Shown in pieces: positions 1 to 5,481 of a stretch of DNA of 5,486 nt (positions are counted from its first letter, which is position 1; each line of letters begins with the position of its first letter). Source of the stretch: Desulfobacteraceae bacterium. GTDB lineage: Bacteria > Desulfobacterota > Desulfobacteria > Desulfobacterales > Desulfobacteraceae. Location: NCBI GenBank assembly GCA_024225895.1, contig JAAEMC010000081.1:1-5486 (forward strand), in the 5' to 3' direction. The notes beneath the pieces were generated by a model that saw only the letters and a list, made by a program, of their open reading frames with translations, made no database searches and was not told the origin of the DNA. The position numbers were made by a program, and so were the translations under genes.

Positions 1-228
1 CCTTTTTACTGTCAATAGTCATAGCCATCTTTATAGGGATAGATGTACATCATGTGTATTATAACTATATGATATTATTGTAAATATTTATTGCAATATT
101 TTAAGACACGGAACCAATTCAGGCAAGATTATAAAAGATAAAACATCCCGGCCAGCCTGACCGAAACCATCGGCATTTTCCCAGGAACAAAATATGTAAG
201 TGGGTTGCATCAAAAACTCGTCCTGGTC
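1..228. other. AT-rich left flank, no supported gene
   Basis: The first about 140 bases are very AT-rich with stops in all frames; the only structure seen is a short palindrome ATTGCAAT (90-97). From 142 the frame that leads into the small ORF at 229 is open without a usual start codon. I see no RNA gene, insertion-sequence end or convincing promoter. The stretch 145-175 is suddenly G+C-richer and may be a scrap of an older gene. Confidence 0.5.
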
Positions 229-522
229 ATGGCTGCAACAAGTAAACGGTCTTTAAGAGGGCGAAAGAAAAAAATTGAACTGCAGAGACCTCCTAATTTA
301 TTAGAGTTTGAAGATTGGTCAGATGGGTTCATGGTAAGAGATTCAAAAATTGAAATCATTGATGCAATTGCATATTCAAGCTGGTTAAGAAGTGTTGTTT
401 CCTCACACAAGACCAAAGATTTAACTAAAGCAATCACAGTTTATGACTTTACAAATGTTCAACATTTATCCAGGCGGATTCTACTGGAGACATTAGGATT
501 TTGGAGTTACTTCAACTTGTAA
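229..522 (+). CDS. Small hypothetical protein, possibly a gene remnant
   Basis: I do not recognise this protein. From the ATG at 229 it is 97 residues, basic near the N-terminus (KRSLRGRKKK), mixed polar afterwards, with no signal peptide, membrane segment or cysteine motif. The frame is open further upstream: a TTG at 205 could add eight residues, and there is no stop back to the TAA at 139-141. Neither possible start has a convincing Shine-Dalgarno sequence. The upstream codons read plausibly as protein, so this could be the 3' remnant of a longer gene. It lies on the outer (probable chromosomal) side of the tRNA fragment. No promoter is clear. It may not be a real gene; no function can be offered. 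Confidence 0.3.
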   Translation: MAATSKRSLRGRKKKIELQRPPNLLEFEDWSDGFMVRDSKIEIIDAIAYSSWLRSVVSSHKTKDLTKAITVYDFTNVQHLSRRILLETLGFWSYFNL

Positions 523-582
523 GTTCTATAAGCTATCTTAAAAAAACAAAATTATCTTGACTACTATTTGGCTGCCAGAAGC

Positions 583-613
583 AAAAAAGGTTTTCAGAAA
601 ATCCTGAAAACCC
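583..613 (-). terminator. Intrinsic terminator downstream of the tRNA-Arg 3' half
   Basis: Read on the minus strand, GGTTTTCAG (612-604) pairs perfectly with CTGAAAACC (597-589) around a six-base loop, and the stem is followed by six T (588-583). G613 can add a wobble pair. It begins about 11 nt after the encoded CCA of the tRNA fragment. This is the expected place for the native terminator of that tRNA, and suggests that the left flank is the original downstream flank of the tRNA gene. Read on the plus strand there is no U-tract, so it works in one direction only. Confidence 0.7.
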
Positions 614-623
614 TTGGTATTAG

Positions 624-671
624 TGGCACGCCCGGCAGGATTCGAACCTGCGACCTATGGATTCGAAGTCC
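624..671 (-). tRNA. 3' half of tRNA-Arg (anticodon UCG), partial
   Basis: On the minus strand the segment contains the anticodon loop CTTCGAA (668-662; anticodon TCG at 666-664), the 3' strand of the anticodon stem (661-657), a five-base variable region, a perfect T-arm (GCAGG / CCTGC around TTCGAAT, 651-635), the acceptor 3' strand CGGGCGT (634-628), discriminator G627 and encoded CCA (626-624). The T-arm and acceptor sequences closely resemble bacterial tRNA-Arg as I remember them. The 5' half is missing: upstream of about 671 there is no D-arm and no 5' acceptor strand, and the anticodon stem already mismatches at 672. It is therefore a fragment that cannot give a functional tRNA. The best explanation is the attachment-site duplication made by an integrase that uses this tRNA gene. 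Confidence 0.85.
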
Positions 672-673
672 CT
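624..673. other. Probable attachment site (element end) in tRNA-Arg
   Basis: A tRNA 3' half ending in the anticodon stem-loop, with a tyrosine recombinase gene starting about 190 bp away, is the classic form of an att site for a tRNA-targeting integrative element. The polarity is informative: the side beyond the tRNA 3' end (below 624, with the terminator) should be chromosome, and the side where the 5' half has been replaced (above about 672) should be element. The crossover presumably lies in or near the anticodon loop, where tRNA identity stops. The matching site, expected as an intact minus-strand tRNA-Arg at the far right end of the element, is not seen in the window. Confidence 0.65.
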
Positions 674-714
674 TCTATTCGGTTTTTACCTTCTTTTACA
701 TATCTTTATAATCC

Positions 715-743
715 TTGACAAACAAGTTAAATTCGCCTATCCT
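715..743 (+). promoter_or_regulatory. Candidate sigma70 promoter for the integrase operon
   Basis: A perfect -35 hexamer TTGACA (715-720) is followed, after exactly 17 bases, by TATCCT (738-743), which matches four of the six -10 consensus bases. Transcription would start near 750 and give a leader of about 108 nt before the integrase ATG. The position, inside the element and pointing away from the attachment site, suits an integrase promoter. A TATTAT at 746-751 is too far from this -35 to be its partner. Confidence 0.55.
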
Positions 744-788
744 TTTATTATGCGGTTTTATGGAGTTGGATGCAACTACATACATGAG

Positions 789-806
789 GTCCCCCTATTG
801 TCCCCC
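789..806. repeat. Tandem GTCCCCC repeats in the integrase leader
   Basis: GTCCCCC occurs at 789-795 and again at 800-806, start points 11 bp apart, so both copies face the same side of the helix. The second copy runs into a C7-A6 tract (802-814). Short direct repeats between an att core and its integrase gene are often arm-type integrase sites or binding sites for a directionality factor. With two copies this remains only a suggestion. Confidence 0.3.
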
Positions 807-857
807 CCAAAAAAGGGTAAGTTGGGAGAATCAGGGATAAAATGAAAGGAAAACATT

Positions 858-2015
858 ATGGCCATCCAGATTAGATGTAAAAAATGCAAAACAGAAATGA
901 AATTATCAAGTAAAAAATGTACCAAGTGTGGTTCTGCCATACCTAAAAGAGGTAAAATCTACAAAGTCATAGTTAGACACCTGGGCAAAAAGATATCCCG
1001 AACCACAACTAACCTTGAATTAGCCAGAGAAATTGAAAGTAAACTTAAAGCGGATATTGCTCGAGATGAATTTGAACTCCATAAAAAAAAGCCGGCTTTG
1101 ACCTTAAATCAAGTTTGGGATAATTTCTTGCCCTGGGCGCAGGAAAACAAAAAAACTTGGCAAACTGATAAATACAATTACGAAAAACACTTAAAACAGA
1201 TCTTTGGCGATATGCGATTGGATACAATTTCACCGTTTAATATTGAAAAATTTATAATCTCATTTAAAAAAGCTAAAAAAGCCAACGGGAAAAAATATGC
1301 CTTAGCCACTATTAAACATCAACTCGTATTGCTTACAAGGCTTTATTCAGTAGCCGAAAAGTGGGGACTATACTCCGGGGATAATCCATGCCGTAAAGTA
1401 AAAAAGCCAAAGCTGAACAACCAGAAAACTGAATTTCTCTCTGATGAAGAACTCAAAAGACTTCTTGATACCTTAGAAGCTTGGGAAAATAGAATGTCAG
1501 CCGGTTTTATTTTGTTTTGCCTTTATACAGGCTTGCGAAGAGGCGAATTATTTAAATTAAAATGGAACGATATTGATCTGAAAAGACAACTCATAATTTT
1601 AAGAGATCCAAAAGGGATACTTGATCAGACCCTCCCAATATCAGATAAGGCCGTTCAAATTTTAATCACACTCCCAAAAGATTTTAAAACACACTGGATT
1701 TTTTATGGAAAAAATGGAAAACAAAGAACTGATTTTAAAGGGCCTTGGCTAAGGGTCAAGAAGGCTGCAAATTTACCAAAGGACTTCCGGCTTCATGGAC
1801 TCAGGCATCACTTTGCAAGCTCTCTTGTTAGTGCAGGCACAGACCTTTACACAGTCCAAAAGTTGCTTTGTCATAAAAGTTCTGCAATGACACAAAGGTT
1901 CGCTCACCTTGCGGATAAGACTCTCAGGGATGCTGTAAACCTATCAGATGAGTTACTAAGTAAAAATAGTGAATTAGAAATTATAAACTTTAAGGAGAAA
2001 CAAAATGCCAGGTAA
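858..2015 (+). CDS. Tyrosine recombinase/integrase with N-terminal zinc ribbon; catalytic Tyr replaced by Phe
   Basis: The 385-residue protein is a phage-type site-specific integrase, expected to insert and excise the element at the tRNA-Arg site beside it. Residues 7-24 form a C4 zinc ribbon (Cys7, Cys10, Cys21, Cys24). Residues about 33-75 resemble an arm-DNA-binding domain, 82-180 the helical core-binding domain, and 193-365 the catalytic domain. Active-site residues visible are Arg227 (TGLRRGE), probable Lys252, His313 and Arg316 (HGLRHH), and His339. The family's MTQRYAHL motif reads MTQRFAHL: the nucleophilic Tyr is Phe348 (TTC, 1899-1901). No other Tyr lies nearby, so the enzyme should be unable to cleave DNA. 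Length and frame are otherwise intact. The ATG at 858 has AAAGGA at 845-850, 7 nt upstream. The 3' end overlaps the next gene by 11 bp. Family assignment is very secure; loss of activity is inferred. Confidence 0.95.
   Translation: MAIQIRCKKCKTEMKLSSKKCTKCGSAIPKRGKIYKVIVRHLGKKISRTTTNLELAREIESKLKADIARDEFELHKKKPALTLNQVWDNFLPWAQENKKTWQTDKYNYEKHLKQIFGDMRLDTISPFNIEKFIISFKKAKKANGKKYALATIKHQLVLLTRLYSVAEKWGLYSGDNPCRKVKKPKLNNQKTEFLSDEELKRLLDTLEAWENRMSAGFILFCLYTGLRRGELFKLKWNDIDLKRQLIILRDPKGILDQTLPISDKAVQILITLPKDFKTHWIFYGKNGKQRTDFKGPWLRVKKAANLPKDFRLHGLRHHFASSLVSAGTDLYTVQKLLCHKSSAMTQRFAHLADKTLRDAVNLSDELLSKNSELEIINFKEKQNAR
1992..1997 (+). promoter_or_regulatory. Ribosome binding site for the 259-aa gene
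   Basis: AAGGAG lies inside the last codons of the integrase gene, 7 nt before the ATG at 2005. It fixes the start of the downstream gene and shows that this gene has its own strong initiation signal although it overlaps the integrase end. The pair are therefore very likely cotranscribed and perhaps translationally coupled. Confidence 0.75.
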
Positions 2016-2784
2016 AAATCTCAAAGAAATGTCCAAGTTTGGAGATTGGCTGGAACAATTTCTTAACCCAAAGATTACACCACGTGATTATAGAGAATTA
2101 GCGGAAAAAGCCATCAATTTGTACAGTCTTGAATATAAAATTGAATCGGATGATATATCACTTCAAATGGCAGAATTAATTAACAAGGATTTTGACCTTA
2201 ATCTTTTAGACAAGAAGCTGTATGAACTTACGAAAACCCTTCAGCCACCAGAAGACCTCATAGATGATATTCCATTTATAGACGATGAGATAGAAGCGAA
2301 AGAAAAATTAGCAAACAGTATCGGAGGGCTTTGGTGGAATAGCGCAAAGTTCTCGTATGAAATTATTTACAGATCCAGAGCTTATACATTACATCTTTTT
2401 AGAACGATACCAGCAACAAATATATGGGAATCTGATTTCCGTGAGGCCCGTTACCAAGGTCACGATGAAATCAAACAATCGGCAGTCAATTTTTTAACTA
2501 AAGCATATTCCGGGCTGATTGATAAAATCAACTTTGGAAACAAAAAACTTCAATTTGTCAAATCACTTAACCAGGGATTAATTTCTAAAGACTATATTCT
2601 AAAACCCTTTTTCCCCTGGGAAGTTGTTACTTCAAGGATCTTCTTTGATTTTTTATCTTTAGGAGGCCAAGACCATTTCATGTTCTGTAATCACTGCGGG
2701 CGATTTACAGTTATCAAACGCAGAGATTCTAAAAAGTATTGCTCTGATATATGCAGGACAGCCAGCAAAAAAAACCAAATCTAA
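2005..2784 (+). CDS. Uncharacterised protein with C-terminal zinc-finger motif, cotranscribed with the integrase
   Basis: This 259-residue protein does not match a family I can name. Residues 1-220 look soluble and mainly helical, with an acidic stretch around 82-100 (PPEDLIDDIP, then IDDE) and aromatic-rich patches (GGLWW near 107-111, FFPW at 202-205). The C-terminus carries Cys228-x2-Cys231-x14-Cys246-x3-Cys250 within a basic segment (KRRDSKKYC), a treble-clef-like zinc site resembling the tails of CGNR-type and other small DNA-binding proteins, though a literal CGNR motif is absent. No signal peptide or membrane segment is seen. It overlaps the integrase by 11 bp and has its own AAGGAG. 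DNA or RNA binding is a reasonable inference from the zinc motif; a role in controlling the element, or in protecting the host, is speculation. At 259 residues it is much larger than usual excisionases. The coding call is secure; the function is unknown. Confidence 0.85.
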   Translation: MPGKNLKEMSKFGDWLEQFLNPKITPRDYRELAEKAINLYSLEYKIESDDISLQMAELINKDFDLNLLDKKLYELTKTLQPPEDLIDDIPFIDDEIEAKEKLANSIGGLWWNSAKFSYEIIYRSRAYTLHLFRTIPATNIWESDFREARYQGHDEIKQSAVNFLTKAYSGLIDKINFGNKKLQFVKSLNQGLISKDYILKPFFPWEVVTSRIFFDFLSLGGQDHFMFCNHCGRFTVIKRRDSKKYCSDICRTASKKNQI

Positions 2785-2803
2785 ATGTGCGGTTATTAGA
2801 TTT
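2777..2803 (+). other. AT-rich hairpin over the stop codon of the 259-aa gene
   Basis: AAATCTAA (2777-2784, containing the TAA stop) pairs perfectly with TTAGATTT (2796-2803) around an 11-base loop. It could slow ribosomes or help transcript ending, but it is weak (one G-C pair) and is followed by ATATGG rather than a T-tract. I do not call it a terminator. Confidence 0.3.
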
Positions 2804-2911
2804 ATATGGATCTGATAAATGCTAAGTTTTTAATATAATTTAATTTAAAAGTTAGTGTAATTATTTTTCACTGTCATCCCCGGAGGCTGTAAAATGATGG
2901 AATCATATAAA

Positions 2912-3005
2912 TGGCGGGAGATTCGAGCGATTTATAAAATGCTAACTATTTCACTAAAGTTAGCATTCTTGAAACCGTAGGTTTCTGTTCAAATGCCCCC
3001 GCTCG
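2912..3005 (+). ncRNA. Candidate structured RNA or palindromic repeat element (three-way junction)
   Basis: Three exact inverted repeats nest together. CGAGCG (2924-2929) pairs with CGCTCG (3000-3005) as a closing stem. Inside it are AATGCTAACT (2938-2947) with AGTTAGCATT (2958-2967), and GAAACC (2971-2976) with GGTTTC (2980-2985) around GTA. Together they draw a compact three-way junction of about 82 nt in a stretch with no gene. It could be a small RNA, a 3'-UTR structure of either converging operon, or a copy of an intergenic palindromic repeat. The inverted repeats work on either strand, so the strand given is arbitrary. It does not match a known RNA family that I can identify, and it is not a tRNA: no T-arm can be paired. 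Confidence 0.35.
2934..2967 (-). terminator. Possible terminator of the ABC transporter operon
   Basis: Read on the minus strand, the ten-base-pair hairpin AATGCTAACT / AGTTAGCATT (2967-2938) ends in TTTTAT. That is a short, imperfect U-tract about 145 nt after the ATPase stop codon. It is the best candidate for ending the minus-strand operon. The same hairpin is also part of the junction described at 2912-3005, so the assignment is tentative. Confidence 0.35.
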
Positions 3006-3038
3006 TCCAATAGCCTCAGTTATTGGCCGGGAGTTTTT
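3002..3038 (+). terminator. Possible terminator of the integrase operon or of the candidate RNA
   Basis: CCAATA (3007-3012) pairs with TATTGG (3021-3026) around GCCTCAGT. An outer CTC (3002-3004) can pair with GAG (3031-3033) across an internal loop, and TTTTT (3034-3038) follows directly. It faces the convergent transporter operon, so a stop signal is expected about here. The outer pairs compete with the closing stem of the candidate RNA (3000-3005). The stem is interrupted, so confidence is moderate. Confidence 0.4.
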
Positions 3039-3109
3039 ATCGTCTCCTACAAATCAGTCGATTTTATATATTTATCTTTCATCCTGTATGTGCCTTTGAA
3101 GACGCGAAT

Positions 3110-3856
3110 TTATCCGCATGCCTTCTGTTCAGTTATTTTTGTCCGGTCTAAATATTTAGGAACCCTGCCAAAATCGGCGTTGTTCAAGTCATCGGGTAAA
3201 AGTATTTTTTGAATTTGCCCGTTATGCATCAAGGCAGCCCGGTCTGCCAAAAAGACCGCTTCCCCCCAGTCATGGGTAACGTAGACGGTCGTAATTTTTT
3301 GTTCCCGGACCAGGGTACGGATATCCCGCAGAAGGTCTGAACGCAGATGGGCATCCAGGCTGGAAAGCGGCTCATCCATGAGCAAAACAGCCGGTTGCGC
3401 CACCAGGGCACGGGCCAGGGCCAGGCGCTGTTTTTCACCACCGGAAAGCTGGTGGGGATAGGCATCAATCCTGGCCGACAATTTTACCTGTTCAAGTACT
3501 TCAGTGATTTTATTAAGTTTTACTTCTTTGTCCTTAACGCGGCTGCCGTCCATGACAAATTCAAGATGCCTGCGTACCGTCATGTGGGGCCACAGGGCCA
3601 GGTCCTGAAAAACCATGCCCAAATCGCGTTTGTGGGGTGCAAGCAGTTTGCCTTTACCGGTGGCGATCTTTCCATTGATTCGGATAATGCCTTCATCCGG
3701 GGTTTCAAACCCGGCGATAAGGCGCAGGGTGGTGGTTTTGCCACAGCCTGAAGGACCGAATAAGACCAGGGTTTCGCCCCGGGGTACGGTCAGGTTCAGG
3801 TCACGCAGGGCAAAGCCACCAGGAATTTTTTTTGTAATGTTGCTCAGTTCAATCAT
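3110..3856 (-). CDS. ABC transporter ATP-binding protein (iron(III)/polyamine-importer type)
   Basis: The 248-residue protein is the cytoplasmic ATPase that powers the permease encoded just upstream. It has every ABC motif: Walker A GPSGCGKTT (34-42), Q-loop Gln84, signature LSGGEKQR (137-144), Walker B VLLMDE (157-162, catalytic Glu162), D-loop SSLD (165-168) and switch His195. The style is that of the FbpC/PotA importer group. At 248 residues it lacks the C-terminal TOBE/regulatory region (about 100 residues) of full-length FbpC or PotA, so it is closer in size to ThiQ. The start is the ATG at 3856-3854, which overlaps the permease stop as ATGA. No Shine-Dalgarno is visible there, which points to translational coupling. 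A longer in-frame reading back to 4093 lies wholly inside the permease gene and has no ABC sequence. The ATPase call is secure; the substrate is not shown. Confidence 0.93.
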   Translation of the reverse strand: MIELSNITKKIPGGFALRDLNLTVPRGETLVLFGPSGCGKTTTLRLIAGFETPDEGIIRINGKIATGKGKLLAPHKRDLGMVFQDLALWPHMTVRRHLEFVMDGSRVKDKEVKLNKITEVLEQVKLSARIDAYPHQLSGGEKQRLALARALVAQPAVLLMDEPLSSLDAHLRSDLLRDIRTLVREQKITTVYVTHDWGEAVFLADRAALMHNGQIQKILLPDDLNNADFGRVPKYLDRTKITEQKACG

Positions 3857-5481
3857 AATGTTATTTTTTTGTATTTCATATTCGGTTTCATAAAATGGTG
3901 AGCGCCAAAAACAGCCAGGGCTGCTACGGTAAGATTGATACCGATGAGCACCAGCGACAAGGCAGCCACCATCTGGTTGGCTCCGTAATGCATTAACGTA
4001 TAAAGTTTGAGCGAAACAGTTCCCATGCCCGGAGGAATCACCAGCAGGGTTGCAGCAAGCTCGCTCATACAAAATATAAAGACCAGGGCCCATCCGGCGG
4101 TTATTGACGGCAGGCTCAAAGGAATATCAATTTTCATCGCCCGCTTGTACCAGCGCCCTTCATATAACTGGCCCGCTTCCCGAAGGCTTGGGCCGATCTG
4201 ATGAAAACCTGCGGTAACGGCTCTCAGGGCAAAAGGAATAAACCGGGCGGCATAGGCTATTATCAATATGCCTGCACTGCCGTAAATAAATTGTGTGGCA
4301 GGCCGGTTCCAGACATAAATCATGCCGATTCCCAGTACCGTGGCCGGAATGGCAAGGGGGGCAAAAAACAAAATATCCAGTTGAATCCTGTATTTGCTTT
4401 TCACATGGGGGGATATGCCGCCCAATACAAAGCACAGAGCAGTGATAAAGGTTGCGGCGGCCAGGGACAGCAGAATTGTAAAACAAATTTCCTGTGAAGC
4501 GTTTTTCCAGACAGTCTGGTAGGCTGCTACCGAACGGCTTTGAAAAATCAGCATAAAAACAGGCAGTACAACAGATGTCAGACAAAGGCCTGCTGTGAAC
4601 AAGATAGCTGTGGGCTGGAATTTGTCCAGCGGCATCAGTTTTGTTGCGGTATTTCCTGTATCCATGACCACATAGCTGCGGTTGCCCATCCAATACCTTT
4701 GAACCGCCAGAAGAGCTAAAGCCGTAAGGATTACGGGCACTGCCAGCGCCGTTGCAGCAGCTTCGTTATAAAAAGCGCTGAACTGGGCAAAGATTTCAAC
4801 TGGATAGGTATGCACCCTCAGCAAAGACGCAACACCGTAGTTGAAGAAAGAAAAAATAAAGACCAGCACAGCCGCTGCCATAATATGCGGCAGCAGCAAC
4901 GGCAGGATAATTTTTTGAATAACGGTCGGCAGCCGGTGGTATTGGGATGCGGCTTCTTCCATTCGCCGGTCCATGGAGGCCAGACCGCTGCCGGTGATAA
5001 GGGTTACCAGGGGATGATAGGCCAGGGCCAGAATAACAGCCACCCAGGCTGCGCTGTATATATTGACCATGGGAGTATTTGCGGCAGTCAAAGGCTGGAG
5101 CAGCTTGTTAATGGTTCCGGCATCGCCCAAAAGATAAATCCAGGCAATGGCATGGACATGGGGAGGTATGCATAAAGGCAAAAGGTAAAATTTGCGCCAC
5201 ACCCGCCGGCCTTTTAAGTTGGTCCGCTGGATCAAAAACGCCTGAACAACACCAAGTACAACAGCCAGAATGGTTGCGCCTACAGCAATCCCCATGCTGC
5301 GGCCCAGCAAAACAAGGGTGCGGCTGTCACCGAACACCGATATGTAGTGCTGCAAGGTAAACCCGCCTTCATGGGATAATGATTTCACCAGCATGTGTGA
5401 GACCGGAACAAGGCAGATAATACCAAACAGCGTTAAAGCGGTTATGTTAAGTACTCTTGGTTGGATGGGCGTTGTCTCCAT
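3853..5481 (-). CDS. ABC transporter permease, two fused inner-membrane domains (iron(III)/thiamine/spermidine-like superfamily)
   Basis: The 542-residue integral membrane protein forms the substrate channel of a binding-protein-dependent importer. About twelve hydrophobic segments fall into two homologous halves of six (near 12-262 and 290-528), as in FbpB/SfuB and ThiP proteins, whose usual length is about 500-560. Each half has the cytoplasmic EAA loop that contacts the ATPase: EEAASQYHRLP to IILP (175-194) and REAGQLYEGRW to IDIP (434-454). The invariant Gly of that loop is His182 in the first, and is Glu441 followed by Gly442 in the second. The gene ends TGA within ATGA, directly coupled to the ATPase. 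Its ATG is only 5 bp from the window edge and preceded by GGGGT, too close for a ribosome site, so the true start could lie further upstream. The solute-binding protein gene is expected upstream, out of view. Iron(III) is a reasonable guess for the substrate, not a demonstrated one. Confidence 0.92.
   Translation of the reverse strand: METTPIQPRVLNITALTLFGIICLVPVSHMLVKSLSHEGGFTLQHYISVFGDSRTLVLLGRSMGIAVGATILAVVLGVVQAFLIQRTNLKGRRVWRKFYLLPLCIPPHVHAIAWIYLLGDAGTINKLLQPLTAANTPMVNIYSAAWVAVILALAYHPLVTLITGSGLASMDRRMEEAASQYHRLPTVIQKIILPLLLPHIMAAAVLVFIFSFFNYGVASLLRVHTYPVEIFAQFSAFYNEAAATALAVPVILTALALLAVQRYWMGNRSYVVMDTGNTATKLMPLDKFQPTAILFTAGLCLTSVVLPVFMLIFQSRSVAAYQTVWKNASQEICFTILLSLAAATFITALCFVLGGISPHVKSKYRIQLDILFFAPLAIPATVLGIGMIYVWNRPATQFIYGSAGILIIAYAARFIPFALRAVTAGFHQIGPSLREAGQLYEGRWYKRAMKIDIPLSLPSITAGWALVFIFCMSELAATLLVIPPGMGTVSLKLYTLMHYGANQMVAALSLVLIGINLTVAALAVFGAHHFMKPNMKYKKITL

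Larger units (their letters stand above)
2785..3109. other. Intergenic region between convergent operons, no gene
   Basis: No credible reading frame is present on either strand. The first part (about 2785-2875) is very AT-rich; the second part is more balanced and holds the inverted repeats listed separately. AAATGCTAA occurs at 2817-2825 and 2937-2945, and AAAGTTAG at 2848-2855 and 2956-2963, so an inverted pair of half-sites is present twice. The change in base composition between the AT-rich module and the G+C-richer transporter genes falls within this region. No copy of the tRNA-Arg 3' end is seen here. Confidence 0.6.

Noticed and set aside
210..437. Minus-strand 75-codon frame opposite the small ORF
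   Set aside because: It is antisense to the plus-strand frame, has no ribosome site, and shows no features of its own.
657..845. 62-codon plus-strand reading frame
   Set aside because: It starts inside the tRNA fragment, runs across the integrase promoter and leader, has no ribosome site, and the protein has no recognisable character.
2911..2930. Second tRNA 3'-end-like sequence (TGGCGGGAGATTCGA) that might be the other att site
   Set aside because: It looks like the T-loop of a minus-strand tRNA, but no T-stem or acceptor pairing can be built and it does not repeat the tRNA-Arg fragment at 624-671.
2938..2967. Integron attC-like site (GCTAAC ... GTTAGC)
   Set aside because: The outer boxes do not fit RYYYAAC/GTTRRRY fully, only ten bases separate the arms, there are no inner L-boxes, and no integron integrase is present.
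3857..4093. N-terminal extension of the ATPase gene (start at 4093)
   Set aside because: The extension lies inside the permease coding sequence and has no ABC-family sequence. The proper N-terminus (MIELSNITKK) begins at the ATGA overlap at 3856.
3347..5175. Several other open frames on both strands across the transporter genes
   Set aside because: They are antisense or out-of-frame readings of two secure ABC genes, rich in Gln, Gly, His and Cys, and without start signals.
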